This document shows positions 25,481 through 34,533 of a stretch of DNA of 46,012 nucleotides, one piece after another (position 1 is the first letter of the stretch; each line of letters starts with the position of its first letter). The notes beneath the pieces are model-generated. The model ran no database searches. It was not told the DNA's origin and worked only from the letters and a program-made list of their open reading frames with translations. The stretch spans positions 1 to 46,012 of the forward strand of contig JAAYAH010000174.1 in the NCBI GenBank assembly GCA_012719445.1, given 5' to 3'. The translations under genes and the position numbers were made by a program. Source of the DNA: Actinomycetales bacterium (GTDB lineage Bacteria > Actinomycetota > Actinomycetes > Actinomycetales > Kineosporiaceae).

Positions 25481-27025
25481 GTGAGCGACACCGAGGGTCA
25501 GCCAGACGCACAGCCCGCCGTCGGCGTTCGGCCCGACACCGAACCGTCCTGGTTCGCGGACCGCCACGGGAGGGTCCCGCCACCGATCACGACCTCGGCG
25601 ACACCGCCGCTGGTCGCGTCGACACGAGGGGCCGGCGCGCACGAGGCGGCGGTGCGACGACTGATCGGCTCCTACCGGTCGATCCCGCCCGGCAGCCCGG
25701 TGCGGCTGGCGAAGCGGACGTCGAACCTATTCCGCCCCCGGTCGGCCACCGGAGCCCCCGGCCTCGACGTGCGCGGGCTGGCCGGCGTCGTCTCCGTCGA
25801 CGTCGGCAACCGCACCGCCGACGTCCAGGGCATGTGCACCTACGAGCAGCTCGTCGCGGTGACCCTGCGGAAGGGCCTCATGCCGACGGTCGTCCCGCAG
25901 CTCAAGACGATCACCCTCGGCGGCGCCGTCACCGGTCTCGGCATCGAGTCGACCTCGTTCCGGCTGGGGCTCCCGCACGAGTCGGTGCTGGAGCTGGACG
26001 TGCTCACCGGGTCGGGTGAGCTGGTGACCGCGCGACCGGACGGCGAGCACACCGACCTGTTCCGGGGCTTCCCCAACTCCTACGGGACCCTCGGCTACGC
26101 CGTCCGGCTGCGCGTGCTGCTGGAACCGGTGAGTCCCTACGTCGCCCTGCGGAACATCCGGTTCCACGACCTCGACGACCTCAACGCCGCCGTGGTGACG
26201 ATCGTCGACGAGGGCGGCTGGGACGGCGAGCGCGTCGACTTCCTCGACGGCATGGTGGTCTCGGCCGACGAGTCCTACCTGATGCTCGGTGCCTGGGCCA
26301 CCGAGCTCCCGGCCGTCGGTCCGGGGCCCAGCGACTACACCGGCCAGGCGGTCTACCACCGCTCGATCCGGGAGCGGCGGCGTGACCTGCTCACGGTGCA
26401 CGACTACCTGTGGCGCTGGGACACCGACTGGTTCTGGTGCTCGAAGGCCTTCGGCGCCCAGCACCCGCGGCTGCGCCGGGTGTGGCCGACCTCGTTGCGG
26501 CGCAGCGACGTGTACCACCGGCTGGTCGGCCTGGAGAACCGGTACCGGGTGGCGGCGCGCCTCGACACCCTGCGCGGCAGGCCGTCGCGGGAGCGGGTGG
26601 TCCAGGACGTCGAGATCCCGGTGGGGGCGACGGCCGACTTCCTCCGCTGGTTCCTCGCCGACGTGCCGCTGTCGCCGGTGTGGTTGTGCCCGCTCCGGCT
26701 GCGTGGGTTCGGCGAGGGCGACGGCGCCGAGGAGACCCGGCCGTGGCCGCTCTACCCGCTGCGGACCGGGGAGACCTACGTCAACCTGGGCTTCTGGGGG
26801 ACCGTCCCGGTTGCGCCCGGAGCAGCGGACGGCGACGTCAACCGGCGCGTGGAACAGGCCGTCGCCGAGGTCGGCGGACACAAGTCGCTGTACTCGGACG
26901 CCTTCTACGACGAGGAGACCTTCTGGGCCGCCTACGGCGGTGACGCCTACCGGGAGCTCAAGCGGCGCTACGACCCGGACGGTCGGCTGCTGGACCTGTA
27001 CGCCAAGGCCGTCGGACGCGGGTGA
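25481..27025 (+). CDS. bfaA: BfaA/TmsA-like FAD-binding oxidoreductase (10-methyl fatty acid formation)
   Basis: 514 aa. The FAD-binding fold (about 95-230) contains GLAGVVSVDVGNRTADVQGM, then VVPQLKTITLGGAVTGLGIE and FPNSYGTLGYAVRLRV. The C-terminal half has DYLWRWDTDWFWCSKAFGAQ and ends YDPDGRLLDLYAKAV. These are strongly reminiscent of mycobacterial BfaA, which uses reductant to saturate the 10-methylene fatty acyl group made by BfaB. The first 45 residues are Pro-rich and extend beyond the homologous region; GTG 25481 is the only good start seen. A BfaB-like gene lies 5.8 kb downstream on the same strand instead of next door. Confidence 0.78.
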   Translation: MSDTEGQPDAQPAVGVRPDTEPSWFADRHGRVPPPITTSATPPLVASTRGAGAHEAAVRRLIGSYRSIPPGSPVRLAKRTSNLFRPRSATGAPGLDVRGLAGVVSVDVGNRTADVQGMCTYEQLVAVTLRKGLMPTVVPQLKTITLGGAVTGLGIESTSFRLGLPHESVLELDVLTGSGELVTARPDGEHTDLFRGFPNSYGTLGYAVRLRVLLEPVSPYVALRNIRFHDLDDLNAAVVTIVDEGGWDGERVDFLDGMVVSADESYLMLGAWATELPAVGPGPSDYTGQAVYHRSIRERRRDLLTVHDYLWRWDTDWFWCSKAFGAQHPRLRRVWPTSLRRSDVYHRLVGLENRYRVAARLDTLRGRPSRERVVQDVEIPVGATADFLRWFLADVPLSPVWLCPLRLRGFGEGDGAEETRPWPLYPLRTGETYVNLGFWGTVPVAPGAADGDVNRRVEQAVAEVGGHKSLYSDAFYDEETFWAAYGGDAYRELKRRYDPDGRLLDLYAKAVGRG

Positions 27026-27034
27026 CCACCTCGG

Positions 27035-28366
27035 TCAGGGCCGGTCGAGGGCGTCCAGGAGGGTCCGGGCGGCCGAGGTCAGCAGGGCGGCACCGCGCTC
27101 GGGCTCTCCCGGCTCGTCGAAGGCGGTGTAGACGAGCTGCAGCCGGCCCGCGCAGGTGCACACCCCGATCGTCCGCTCGCCGGGCACGACGTTGACCATG
27201 GGCCCGTACATCGCCTCGACGAGGAAGGGCGCCCCCGGCGGCTGGAGCGGGAACCTGCCGAGGTTCGTCACCGAGAGGTCGTAGTCCGCGGGACGCAGGG
27301 GAGGCGGGCCGTCACCGGGCTCACCCGCTGCCGCGGCCCGGTGCGCCTCCCCGAAGATCGTGGACATGCGGAGGACCCGCCGCAGCAGCCTCTCCCCCGT
27401 GGTGTCCCGGCTCAGCCGGTGCCGGATCTCCCGGGCGAGGTCCCACGGATCGCTGTCCGCCGCGAGCCGGACCGAGGTGACCACCGGGGTGATGAGCAGC
27501 CCCGCGGCCTCGGCTGCCTCGGCGTCCGGCCCCGTGAGCAGGTGCCGGAGGTTGACCGGGCTGGAGACGGCACGCCGTTGCCGACCGGTGGAACCCTCGA
27601 CGAGCGCCAGCAGCAGCGCGGCGCAGACGGCGCCGTGGACGGTGGTCCCCTCGCGCCGACACCGTCCCACGAGGGCCGCCGTGTGCTCGCCGGACAGCCC
27701 TCGGGACACGATCCGGAAGCCACGGGACGTCGCGTCGGCGTTCCCGCCGCCACCAGCCCCCGTCCTCCCGTCGGCGCCGGCTCCGGCCCCGGCGCCCGCC
27801 CCGCCACCCGGCTCCGGAGCGGCCCCGCGGCGGTGGGCCTCGTACCAGGAGGACCACCGAATGCCGGCCCGGACCGCCGCGACCCGGAGCCGTGACGCCG
27901 GACTCTCCCGGAACCCGGCGGGCAGGACCTCCGGGATACCCGGAGGCCGCGGCAGCGGGGGCAGCACGGTTCCCGGAGCGGCCAGGACGGCGAGCAGGTC
28001 ACGCAGCAGGTACCCACCGGACATCCCGTCGCTCACCATGTGGTCGCAGGTCAGGACCAGGTCGGTGCGCTCGTCCGAGGGAAGCATGGTGAACCGGGCC
28101 CTTGGCGCCTCCTCCGGCCCGAACGGTCGGGCCAGCTCCTCCTCCGCGACGGCCTGCCACCCCGGGGCGCCGGAGCCGTCCAGCACCCGGAGCGGGAAGC
28201 GTGGGGCGTCCGGTGGGGCGTCCGGTGGGGCGTCCGGTGGGGCGGTCGCCGATCCCGGAGGGGAGGAGAAGGCGACGTGCCGTCCCCTGACCCCGTCCAG
28301 GCCCCGCTCGACGTCCGCAGGGGACAACCGCTGGCCGACCCTCACCGCGAGGACGAAGTTGAACAC
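27035..28366 (-). CDS. Stand-alone condensation-domain-like acyltransferase
   Basis: 443 aa. It resembles condensation/PapA/WS-DGAT-type acyltransferases: the N-lobe FNFVLAVRVGQRLSPADVER ends in GRHVAF, the active-site motif is DHMVSDG (His109, Asp113), and the C-lobe has SVTNLGRFPL and a GPMVNVVPGE segment. No adenylation or carrier domain is attached, so it probably esterifies or amidates a diffusible or carrier-bound acyl group; the substrate is unknown. GTG 28366 has AGGAGG (28376-28381) 9 nt upstream and is preferred over GTG 28390. Two low-complexity insertions (PPDA repeat, Gly/Ala run) look like strain-variable loops. Confidence 0.75.
   Translation of the reverse strand: MFNFVLAVRVGQRLSPADVERGLDGVRGRHVAFSSPPGSATAPPDAPPDAPPDAPRFPLRVLDGSGAPGWQAVAEEELARPFGPEEAPRARFTMLPSDERTDLVLTCDHMVSDGMSGGYLLRDLLAVLAAPGTVLPPLPRPPGIPEVLPAGFRESPASRLRVAAVRAGIRWSSWYEAHRRGAAPEPGGGAGAGAGAGADGRTGAGGGGNADATSRGFRIVSRGLSGEHTAALVGRCRREGTTVHGAVCAALLLALVEGSTGRQRRAVSSPVNLRHLLTGPDAEAAEAAGLLITPVVTSVRLAADSDPWDLAREIRHRLSRDTTGERLLRRVLRMSTIFGEAHRAAAAGEPGDGPPPLRPADYDLSVTNLGRFPLQPPGAPFLVEAMYGPMVNVVPGERTIGVCTCAGRLQLVYTAFDEPGEPERGAALLTSAARTLLDALDRP
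28203..28244 (+). repeat. 12-bp coding repeats
   Basis: Three exact copies of GGGGCGTCCGGT (28203-28238) plus a partial one encode a PPDA repeat in the condensation-domain protein. They keep frame. Confidence 0.85.
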
Positions 28367-28538
28367 CGCCGGGACCCTCCTCTCGTGCACCCGTCCGGAC
28401 GGGGGCCGCCCTCACCCCGGGCCCCGGTCCCGTACCCGGCCAAGATCTCACCGGACACGGTGACGTATCCGGGTCCCACGCCGGGCAGGCCCCGGCCGGG
28501 GAGCACCCAGGCCCTGCGACTCCGACGCCCCGCGACGC

Positions 28539-30725
28539 TCAGCCTCTGGCGGTACGGGTCGCCGACGGGGTCCGCACCGCCGCGCCCGGCCCGCCGCAGT
28601 GGTCCGTCAACCAGGTGTCGACCTCCGTCGCGGGCATCGGCCGGGCCAGGTGGTACCCCTGCCCCACCTGGTAGCCGATGAGGGTGAGCGCCTCGACCTG
28701 CTCCGCGCTCTCCAGGCCCTCGGCGACCGTCAACAGGCCGAGACCCTCACCGATGACGACGGCCGCCCTGGCGAGGGCACCCCGACGGCCGGAGGTGGAG
28801 ACGTCGTGCCCGAGGGTGTCCGCGGCGGCGGCGAGGGTGAACGCCCGGTCCACCTTGATGACGGCGACCGGAAGCCGCTGCAGGTTGGCGAGCGAGGCGT
28901 GGCCGTTGCCGAAGTCGTCCACGGCCAGTCGTACGCCCATCGACGCCAACCGCTCCAGCCGGCCGGCCGCCCTGTCGTTGTCGCTCAGCGAGGTCTCCCT
29001 GATCTCCAGGACCAGCGCCGCGGGGGGCAGGCCGTGGCGACGCAGCGCCTCGACGACCCGGCTGTCGAACTGGTCCTCGGAGAGCTGCCTGCCGGAGACG
29101 TTCACCGAGACCCACAGCCCGGACCCGGGATGCCGGCCGCGCCAGTCGGCGAGGGCGGCCAGGGCCGAGCGCAGCGCCCAGTCGCCGATCTCGACGATGG
29201 ACCCGTCCCGCTCGGCCATGGGGATGAACTCGCTCGGCGGGACCAGGCCGAGGTCGGGGTGGTGCCACCGGGCCAGCGCCTCGAACCCGATCGGGGTGAG
29301 GGTGGTCAGGTCGAGGATCGGCTGGTAGTGCAGGGACAGCTCGCCACGGGCGAGGGCGCTGGGGAACTCCGTCGCCAACCGGTACCGGAGCCGACCGGCG
29401 CTGTCCTCCTGCTCGGAGAACATCTCGACCCGGGCCTTCCCCCGGGACTTGGCCCGGTACATCGCGACGTCCACCCGGCGCAGCAGGTCCTCGACCTCGT
29501 CCTCCCCGCTCGGGGTGACCAGTCCGATGCTGGCCGTGACCCGCACCGTGTCCGTCCCCAGCCGCACCGGCTCGCCGAGCACGCCGAGGAGGCGGACGGC
29601 GATCTCCCTGGCCTGCTGCTCCGAGTCGACGCCGTCGAGGAGGACGGCGAACTCGTCCCCGCCGAACCGGGCCGCGACGTCCTGGACCCGGAGCGCCCCG
29701 CGCAGCCGGTCCGCGATGGCGACGAGGAGTTCGTCGCCGGCGGCGTGGCCGAGGCTGTCGTTGACCGCCTTGAAGTCGTCCAGGTCGAGGTAGAGCAGGC
29801 CGAGGCCTGCGCCCTCTCTCCGGCTGACCATCCGGCGCACCAGCTCGGTGAAGGTCCGCCGGTTGGCGAGCTCGGTGAGGGGATCGTGGCGCACCAGCCT
29901 GCTGCTGGTCATGGCGAGGGCGACGTGACCCGCCAGCGCCGTCACCCCGGCGCACGCCTCGGCGAGCCGGTCCCTGCGCCCTCGCACCAGCAGGCAGCCG
30001 AAGAGCCGGTCGCCACGGATCGGCCAGCACCGCCACGGCCGGGTGCCGTACCCCGACCGGACCAGCGCGGTGGCGAGGTCGGCCGGGGTCGAGCCGCCCG
30101 GCGGCTGGTCCTTCCCGTCGAGGAGGCCCTGCACCGGGAGGACGGGGGCCCGACGCCTGCCGGTCGGCTCGGCGAGGACGCCGCCGGACGAGGGGTTCCG
30201 GACAGGGGTGCCGCCGCCGGACGAGGGGTCCCGGACAGGCGTGCCGCCGGTCGACCAGAAGGCACCGGACTCCTGGACCGGGTCGGTCCCCCTGACCCCG
30301 CCGACCCTGCCGATCACCTCCAGCGCCGACTCGTGCCGGACCAGCACGAGAGCCTCCGCCGACGTGCCGGTGAGGACCCGGTCGAGGGCATCCCTTGCGG
30401 TCTCGAAGACCCTGGACGGTCCGCCCGGGGTGGACAACTCGGGCCCGAGGGCGGCCAACGCGGCCCCCCGGGCGCCTGCCCGCCGTACCCGGTTGTGCAG
30501 GGTGTGCAGGGTCATGGCGAAGAGACCGGTGAGCGATCCGCAGACGGCGCCCCCGCCGACCGCGGCGGCACCCGGGTCGACGAGCAGCCCGACGGAGGCA
30601 CCGATGAGGGCTCCGGTCGGCAGGCCGAGGACCGCCAGGGCGTGCGGCGTCACCCGGTCCTGGTCCACCGGGGAGTTGTCGGCACGAGAAGGCCGCACGT
30701 GAACCGGTCGGGCGGGAATGGACAC
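28539..30725 (-). CDS. GGDEF-EAL cyclic-di-GMP protein with GAF-like sensor
   Basis: 728 aa. Two hydrophobic helices lie near 30-75, followed by a GAF-like region (about 100-280) carrying an inserted 11-residue GTPVR.PSSGG repeat. The GGDEF domain has an intact GGDEF at 355-359, with an RVQD inhibitory-site motif five residues upstream. The EAL domain (EAL at about 482) has some substitutions: DDFGNGHAS instead of DDFGTGYSS, and LEIRETS instead of LE.TES. Synthesis of cyclic-di-GMP looks possible; hydrolysis is less sure. GTG 30725 is tentative. Confidence 0.88.
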   Translation of the reverse strand: MSIPARPVHVRPSRADNSPVDQDRVTPHALAVLGLPTGALIGASVGLLVDPGAAAVGGGAVCGSLTGLFAMTLHTLHNRVRRAGARGAALAALGPELSTPGGPSRVFETARDALDRVLTGTSAEALVLVRHESALEVIGRVGGVRGTDPVQESGAFWSTGGTPVRDPSSGGGTPVRNPSSGGVLAEPTGRRRAPVLPVQGLLDGKDQPPGGSTPADLATALVRSGYGTRPWRCWPIRGDRLFGCLLVRGRRDRLAEACAGVTALAGHVALAMTSSRLVRHDPLTELANRRTFTELVRRMVSRREGAGLGLLYLDLDDFKAVNDSLGHAAGDELLVAIADRLRGALRVQDVAARFGGDEFAVLLDGVDSEQQAREIAVRLLGVLGEPVRLGTDTVRVTASIGLVTPSGEDEVEDLLRRVDVAMYRAKSRGKARVEMFSEQEDSAGRLRYRLATEFPSALARGELSLHYQPILDLTTLTPIGFEALARWHHPDLGLVPPSEFIPMAERDGSIVEIGDWALRSALAALADWRGRHPGSGLWVSVNVSGRQLSEDQFDSRVVEALRRHGLPPAALVLEIRETSLSDNDRAAGRLERLASMGVRLAVDDFGNGHASLANLQRLPVAVIKVDRAFTLAAAADTLGHDVSTSGRRGALARAAVVIGEGLGLLTVAEGLESAEQVEALTLIGYQVGQGYHLARPMPATEVDTWLTDHCGGPGAAVRTPSATRTARG
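30182..30248 (+). repeat. Two 33-bp coding repeats
   Basis: Two imperfect direct repeats of about 33 bp encode the duplicated GTPVR.PSSGG unit inside the sensor region of the GGDEF-EAL protein on the minus strand. Confidence 0.6.
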
Positions 30726-30871
30726 CCTGAGCGGATCGGGATCACCTGGGGTCGACAGCCCTCACCCGGGCGTCGAACCGCGGCGGCCGCGGACCGAGGG
30801 CGGGATCACCCACCGTCGACTCCGGGCAGGGCCGCCGCCCCCGTCCGGGTGAAGGAGCCGGCGGCCCGGGG

Positions 30872-31339
30872 TCAGCCGCGCCGACCGACCCCGGTGAACC
30901 GTCCCAGGAGGGCGGCGAACCGACCGGGCCGGCGGTGGACGGCGTCCAGCGGGACAGGCTTGTCCGGGAAGTCGGGCTCGCCGGGCCGACGCTGGGGGCC
31001 GACGTCGTCCCACTCGGCTGCGGCCGCGTCGTAGGCGGTCTCCGCCCGGGAGATCAGTTCCAGGGCCTCACCGAAGGCCACCATGTCCGCCGCGGCCAGG
31101 GCGTCCTCCGCCGCTCGGTTCCCGGCGAGCAGTTCCCGGACGGCGTCCTCGGCCGTCCGGCACACCTGGGCGGGGGACCTCCGGTGCGGTTCCCGTCGTG
31201 CCTGGGGGACGCCGACCCGCGGGTTGCCGTGGGCGGGGGTGAGCAGGCCTCCCGCCGCCACCCGCAGCACGGCGAGGCCCTCGGCGGACCCGGTGGGGTC
31301 GCCGGCGCCGGAGGGCTCGGACTGCCGTCTCCTGGCCAT
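30872..31339 (-). CDS. Small helical protein of unknown function
   Basis: 155 aa from ATG 31339. The first 70 residues are Arg/Gly/Pro-rich. The middle (VCRTAEDAVRELLAGNRAAE through ELISRAETAYDAAAAEWDDV) is a strong amphipathic helical stretch. GAGAGG lies 11 nt upstream of the start; an upstream ATG (MATVC) is possible. It is divergent from the EAL-HDOD gene and shares its control region. No family recognised. Confidence 0.6.
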   Translation of the reverse strand: MARRRQSEPSGAGDPTGSAEGLAVLRVAAGGLLTPAHGNPRVGVPQARREPHRRSPAQVCRTAEDAVRELLAGNRAAEDALAAADMVAFGEALELISRAETAYDAAAAEWDDVGPQRRPGEPDFPDKPVPLDAVHRRPGRFAALLGRFTGVGRRG

Positions 31340-31385
31340 CAGATCGGTGAGCCTCTCTCGAATTCCCCCATGGACGCAACAACGA

Positions 31386-31413
31386 CATACAGTAGCCATC
31401 TGACTACCGTATG
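31386..31413. promoter_or_regulatory. Inverted repeat in a divergent promoter region
   Basis: CATACAGTAG (31386-31395) and CTACCGTATG (31404-31413) form 10-bp arms with one mismatch and an 8-nt spacer, in the AT-richest part of the gap between the helical protein gene and the EAL-HDOD gene. It is a likely dimer-binding operator; the regulator is not identified. Confidence 0.5.
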
Positions 31414-31484
31414 CAACCCACTTGGGCAGGTTCCCTCCCCGGCCACCGCTCAAGTCCCACCTGGCGTGCGTCGATTCCTACCAG

Positions 31485-32729
31485 GTGGCACCGACGGCGG
31501 CTGCGCATCCGGCTCCCCTGGCGACCATCCACATCGGTCGCCAGCCCGTCCACGACGCGAGCGGGGCGCTCTACGGTTACGAGCTCCTGTTCCGCCCGGC
31601 CGCTGACGCGACGACCTCGGAGATCCCCGGCTGGGACGGTGACGCCGCGACCACCACCACGATCCTCGCCGCCTTCTCCGAGTTCGACCTCGACGATCTC
31701 CTGGGCGGCCGGTTCGGCTTCATCAATCTCACCAAAGCCTTCCTCATCGGGCAGATTCCGGTGCCGTTCGGCCCGGAGCGCGCGGTGCTCGAGGTCCTGG
31801 AGTCCATCCAGCTCGACGACGCGGTCCTCACCGGCGCCCGCCACCTCGTGCACCAGGGGTACCGCCTGGCCCTCGACGACTTCGTCTGGACCGACGGCGC
31901 CGAGCCCTTCCTCGACCTCGCCCAGATCGTCAAGATCGACGTGCTGGACCGCGACTGGGACCGGATCGAGGCGACCGTCGAGGCCTGCCGCCCGCACGAC
32001 GTCCGGCTGCTCGCCGAGCGGGTCGAGGACGCCGAGATGTACGGGTGGTGCTGGGAGCACGGCTTCGAGCTGTTCCAGGGCTACCACCTGGGACGCCCGC
32101 AGACGCTCAGCACCGAGAGTCTCACCCCGGCCCAGGCGCTGGCGCTGCAGCTCGTCACCCGGCTGGGCGAGCCGGAGACCACGGCGGAGGACGTCGAGTC
32201 GCTGCTGCGCACCGACCCCGCCCTGAGCTACCGGCTGCTCCGGATCGCCAACTCCGCGGCGTCCGGTCAGAACCGGAAGCTGTCCTCGATCCGCGACGCG
32301 GTCATCCTCGTCGGCCTGGCCCGACTGCGCGCCTGGCTGGTCCTGGTGCAGCTGTCCGGGGTCACCGGGTCGACCGACCTGCTCGCCGACGCTCTCGTCC
32401 TGGCCCGCACCTGCGAGCTGATCGCCAGGGCGGACCGCGAGGTGCCGCCCGAGGTCGCGTTCACCCTCGGCCTGCTCCAGGGGATCATCGACGCCCTCGG
32501 GACCACCCCGGAGGTGCTGACCCGCGGGCTCCCCCTCGACGAGGGCCTGGCCCACGCCCTGCACGGCGGGTCGGGGCCGTTGCGCAGGGTCCTCGACGCC
32601 GTCCTCGCCTACCAGCGCTGCCACTTCACCCTGGAACAGCTCGGCGAGGAGGGGATCCCGGACGTCGCCGGGGCCTACCTCTCCGCCCTGGCCTGGGCCG
32701 GCACCACCTACCGCGACGCCACCCGGTGA
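31485..32729 (+). CDS. EAL-HDOD domain signalling protein
   Basis: 414 aa. The N-terminal EAL-like domain has YGYELLFRP (ELL near residue 33), FINLTKAFLIG, LEVLES, LALDDFVW and LLAERVED. This is the degenerate EAL pattern of YuxH/EAL-HDOD proteins, which usually do not hydrolyse cyclic-di-GMP. The HDOD domain follows (about 195-390: LLRTDPALSYRLLRIANSAA and RKLSSIRDAVILVGLARLR). The start is uncertain: no ribosome binding site stands out, and TTG 31422 is an in-frame alternative. It probably works as a protein-protein signalling module for motility or second-messenger control (family knowledge). Confidence 0.85.
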   Translation: MAPTAAAHPAPLATIHIGRQPVHDASGALYGYELLFRPAADATTSEIPGWDGDAATTTTILAAFSEFDLDDLLGGRFGFINLTKAFLIGQIPVPFGPERAVLEVLESIQLDDAVLTGARHLVHQGYRLALDDFVWTDGAEPFLDLAQIVKIDVLDRDWDRIEATVEACRPHDVRLLAERVEDAEMYGWCWEHGFELFQGYHLGRPQTLSTESLTPAQALALQLVTRLGEPETTAEDVESLLRTDPALSYRLLRIANSAASGQNRKLSSIRDAVILVGLARLRAWLVLVQLSGVTGSTDLLADALVLARTCELIARADREVPPEVAFTLGLLQGIIDALGTTPEVLTRGLPLDEGLAHALHGGSGPLRRVLDAVLAYQRCHFTLEQLGEEGIPDVAGAYLSALAWAGTTYRDATR

Positions 32730-32784
32730 CCCGGACAGAACCCGCCTGGTGCGTCACCCGGTGACCGGATTCTGCCTTCGTGCG

Positions 32785-32790
32785 TAGAGT
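32785..32790 (+). promoter_or_regulatory. Possible -10 element before the bfaB-like gene
   Basis: TAGAGT fits the TANNNT -10 pattern, with TGACCG 17 nt upstream (32762-32767) as a weak -35. The start codon is 29 nt downstream. A 13-bp palindrome, GTCACC-C-GGTGAC (32753-32765), overlaps the -35 and may be an operator. Confidence 0.4.
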
Positions 32791-32818
32791 TACGCCCGAG
32801 CCGAGAGGCAGGATCACG

Positions 32819-34222
32819 ATGACGACGTCCTTCGACAGCAACCCGAAGGGAAGGGACCACACGGATCCCCTTCCCGGTGACCTCCCCGTGACCGATACCG
32901 CGCCCGACGGCGCGACCGGCACCGAAGGCCCGGCTCCGACGCGCCGGGCAACGCTCGCCGAGCTCCTCGACACCCTGAACGAGCGACCGGTCCCGTTCCG
33001 GTTCAGCGCCTACGACGGCAGCCGCACCGGGCCGGACGACGCCCCGATCGGCCTCCACCTCGCCACCACCCGCGGGCTGTCCTACCTGCTGACGGCCCCC
33101 GGCTCGCTGGGGCTGTCCCGGGCCTACGTCGCCGGGGACCTCGAGGTCACCGGGGTGCATCCCGGTGACCCCTACGACCTGCTCGTGACCCTCGCCGACG
33201 GCCTGTCCCTGCGCCGTCCCGACCCCTCGACCCTGGCGCGGCTGGCGCGGTCCGTCGGCGTCACCCGGTTCCTGCCGCCGGAGCCGCCGGCGCAGGAAGC
33301 CGTCCCCGACTGGCGCAGGGCCCTGCACGGGCTGCGCCACTCACGGTCGCGGGACGCCTCGGCCATCCAGCACCACTACGACGTCTCGAACCGGTTCTAC
33401 GAGCTGGTGCTCGGGGAGTCGATGGCCTACACCTGCGCCTGCTACCCGGACCAGGGCGCGACCCTCGAGGAGGCCCAGGAGCACAAGCACGACCTCGTCG
33501 CCCGGAAGCTCGGGCTGCGGCCCGGGCTCCGGCTGCTCGACATCGGCTGCGGCTGGGGCGGGATGGTGCGGCACGCGGCGCGCGAGTACGGCGTCAGGGC
33601 GCTGGGGGTGACCCTGTCCCGGCAGCAGGCGGAGTGGGCACAGCAGGCGATCGACCGCGAGGGGCTCGCCGACCGGGCCGAGGTCCGGCACCTCGACTAC
33701 CGCGCGGTGCCCGAGGGCGACTTCGACGTCATCAGCTCGATCGGGTTGACCGAGCACATCGGCGTCCGGAACTACCCCGCCTACTTCGGCTTCCTCCGGG
33801 ACAAGCTGCGACCCGGCGGGCGGTTGCTCAACCACTGCATCACCCGCCCGGACAACCGGCACCCCGCCCGGGTGCGGCGGGGCTTCATCGACCGGTACGT
33901 GTTCCCGGACGGCGAGATCACCGGCTCGGGCCGGATCATCTCGGCGATGCAGAATGCCGGCTTCGAGGTGCGGCACACGGAGAACCTGCGCGAGCACTAC
34001 GCCAGGACCCTCATGGAGTGGTGCGCGAACCTCGTCGCCGCCTGGGACGACTGCGTGACCGAGGTCGGGGAGGGCACCGCCCGGGTGTGGGGTCTGTACA
34101 TGGCCGGGTCCCGGCTGGGATTCGAGCGCAACCAGGTCCAGCTGCACCAGGTGCTGGCGGTCCGCCCGCACCCGGACGGCAGGGCCGACTTCCCGCCCCG
34201 CCCCGACTGGGGCTCGGTCTGA
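32819..34222 (+). CDS. bfaB: BfaB/TmsB-like SAM-dependent fatty acyl methyltransferase (CFA synthase family)
   Basis: 467 aa. A CFA-synthase-type methyltransferase with HHYDVSNRFYELVLGESMAY, the SAM loop LLDIGCGWGG (about 239-248), GVTLSRQQAEWAQ, and the active-site region SSIGLTEHIGVRNYPAYF through RYVFPDGEITG. Cyclopropane synthases have an active-site QSITMPDQ-like motif; here the equivalent reads NHCITRPDN, with Cys kept. The N-domain (LPFRF-type PVPFRFSAYDGSRTGPDDAP) resembles BfaB/TmsB, which add a methylene at C10 of phospholipid oleoyl chains; BfaA then reduces it. ATG 32819 has AGAGGCAGG upstream. A plain cyclopropane synthase is the alternative. Confidence 0.8.
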   Translation: MTTSFDSNPKGRDHTDPLPGDLPVTDTAPDGATGTEGPAPTRRATLAELLDTLNERPVPFRFSAYDGSRTGPDDAPIGLHLATTRGLSYLLTAPGSLGLSRAYVAGDLEVTGVHPGDPYDLLVTLADGLSLRRPDPSTLARLARSVGVTRFLPPEPPAQEAVPDWRRALHGLRHSRSRDASAIQHHYDVSNRFYELVLGESMAYTCACYPDQGATLEEAQEHKHDLVARKLGLRPGLRLLDIGCGWGGMVRHAAREYGVRALGVTLSRQQAEWAQQAIDREGLADRAEVRHLDYRAVPEGDFDVISSIGLTEHIGVRNYPAYFGFLRDKLRPGGRLLNHCITRPDNRHPARVRRGFIDRYVFPDGEITGSGRIISAMQNAGFEVRHTENLREHYARTLMEWCANLVAAWDDCVTEVGEGTARVWGLYMAGSRLGFERNQVQLHQVLAVRPHPDGRADFPPRPDWGSV

Positions 34223-34236
34223 CGATCGGCGGTCGC

Positions 34237-34533
34237 TCAGGAACCGGTGCGCGGGCTGCCGGTGACCGGCTGCTTCGTGACCGGCTGCCTCCCGATCGGC
34301 GGCTTCCCGGCGCGGGTGGTCGCGCACCCGGTCGCCGCGGCGGAGCAGGAGCCGCACTCACCGAACGGGCACCGGGTGGTGAGCGGGACCGAACCGACGA
34401 GACCGGCCCGCAGCAGCTGGTCGGCCGCCCCGCGGACGACGTCGATCGGCAGGCCGGTCCGGCGGGCCACGTCGGCGGTCGTCACGGCTCCGGCCGAGAG
34501 CTCGCGGAGCACGACGCGCAGCGGGGAGGTCAC
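34237..34533 (-). CDS. FeoC-like winged-helix protein
   Basis: 98 aa, third gene of the feo operon. The first 50 residues (SPLRVVLRELSAGAVTTADV to AADQLLRAGLVG) form a winged-helix-like fold. A Cys cluster (CPFGECGSCSAAATGC) follows that could bind an iron-sulfur cluster, as proposed for FeoC proteins. The C-terminal 25 residues are Pro/Thr/Arg tail. GTG 34533 overlaps the feoB stop in a GTGA. It may sense iron or oxygen for FeoB. Confidence 0.75.
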   Translation of the reverse strand: MTSPLRVVLRELSAGAVTTADVARRTGLPIDVVRGAADQLLRAGLVGSVPLTTRCPFGECGSCSAAATGCATTRAGKPPIGRQPVTKQPVTGSPRTGS

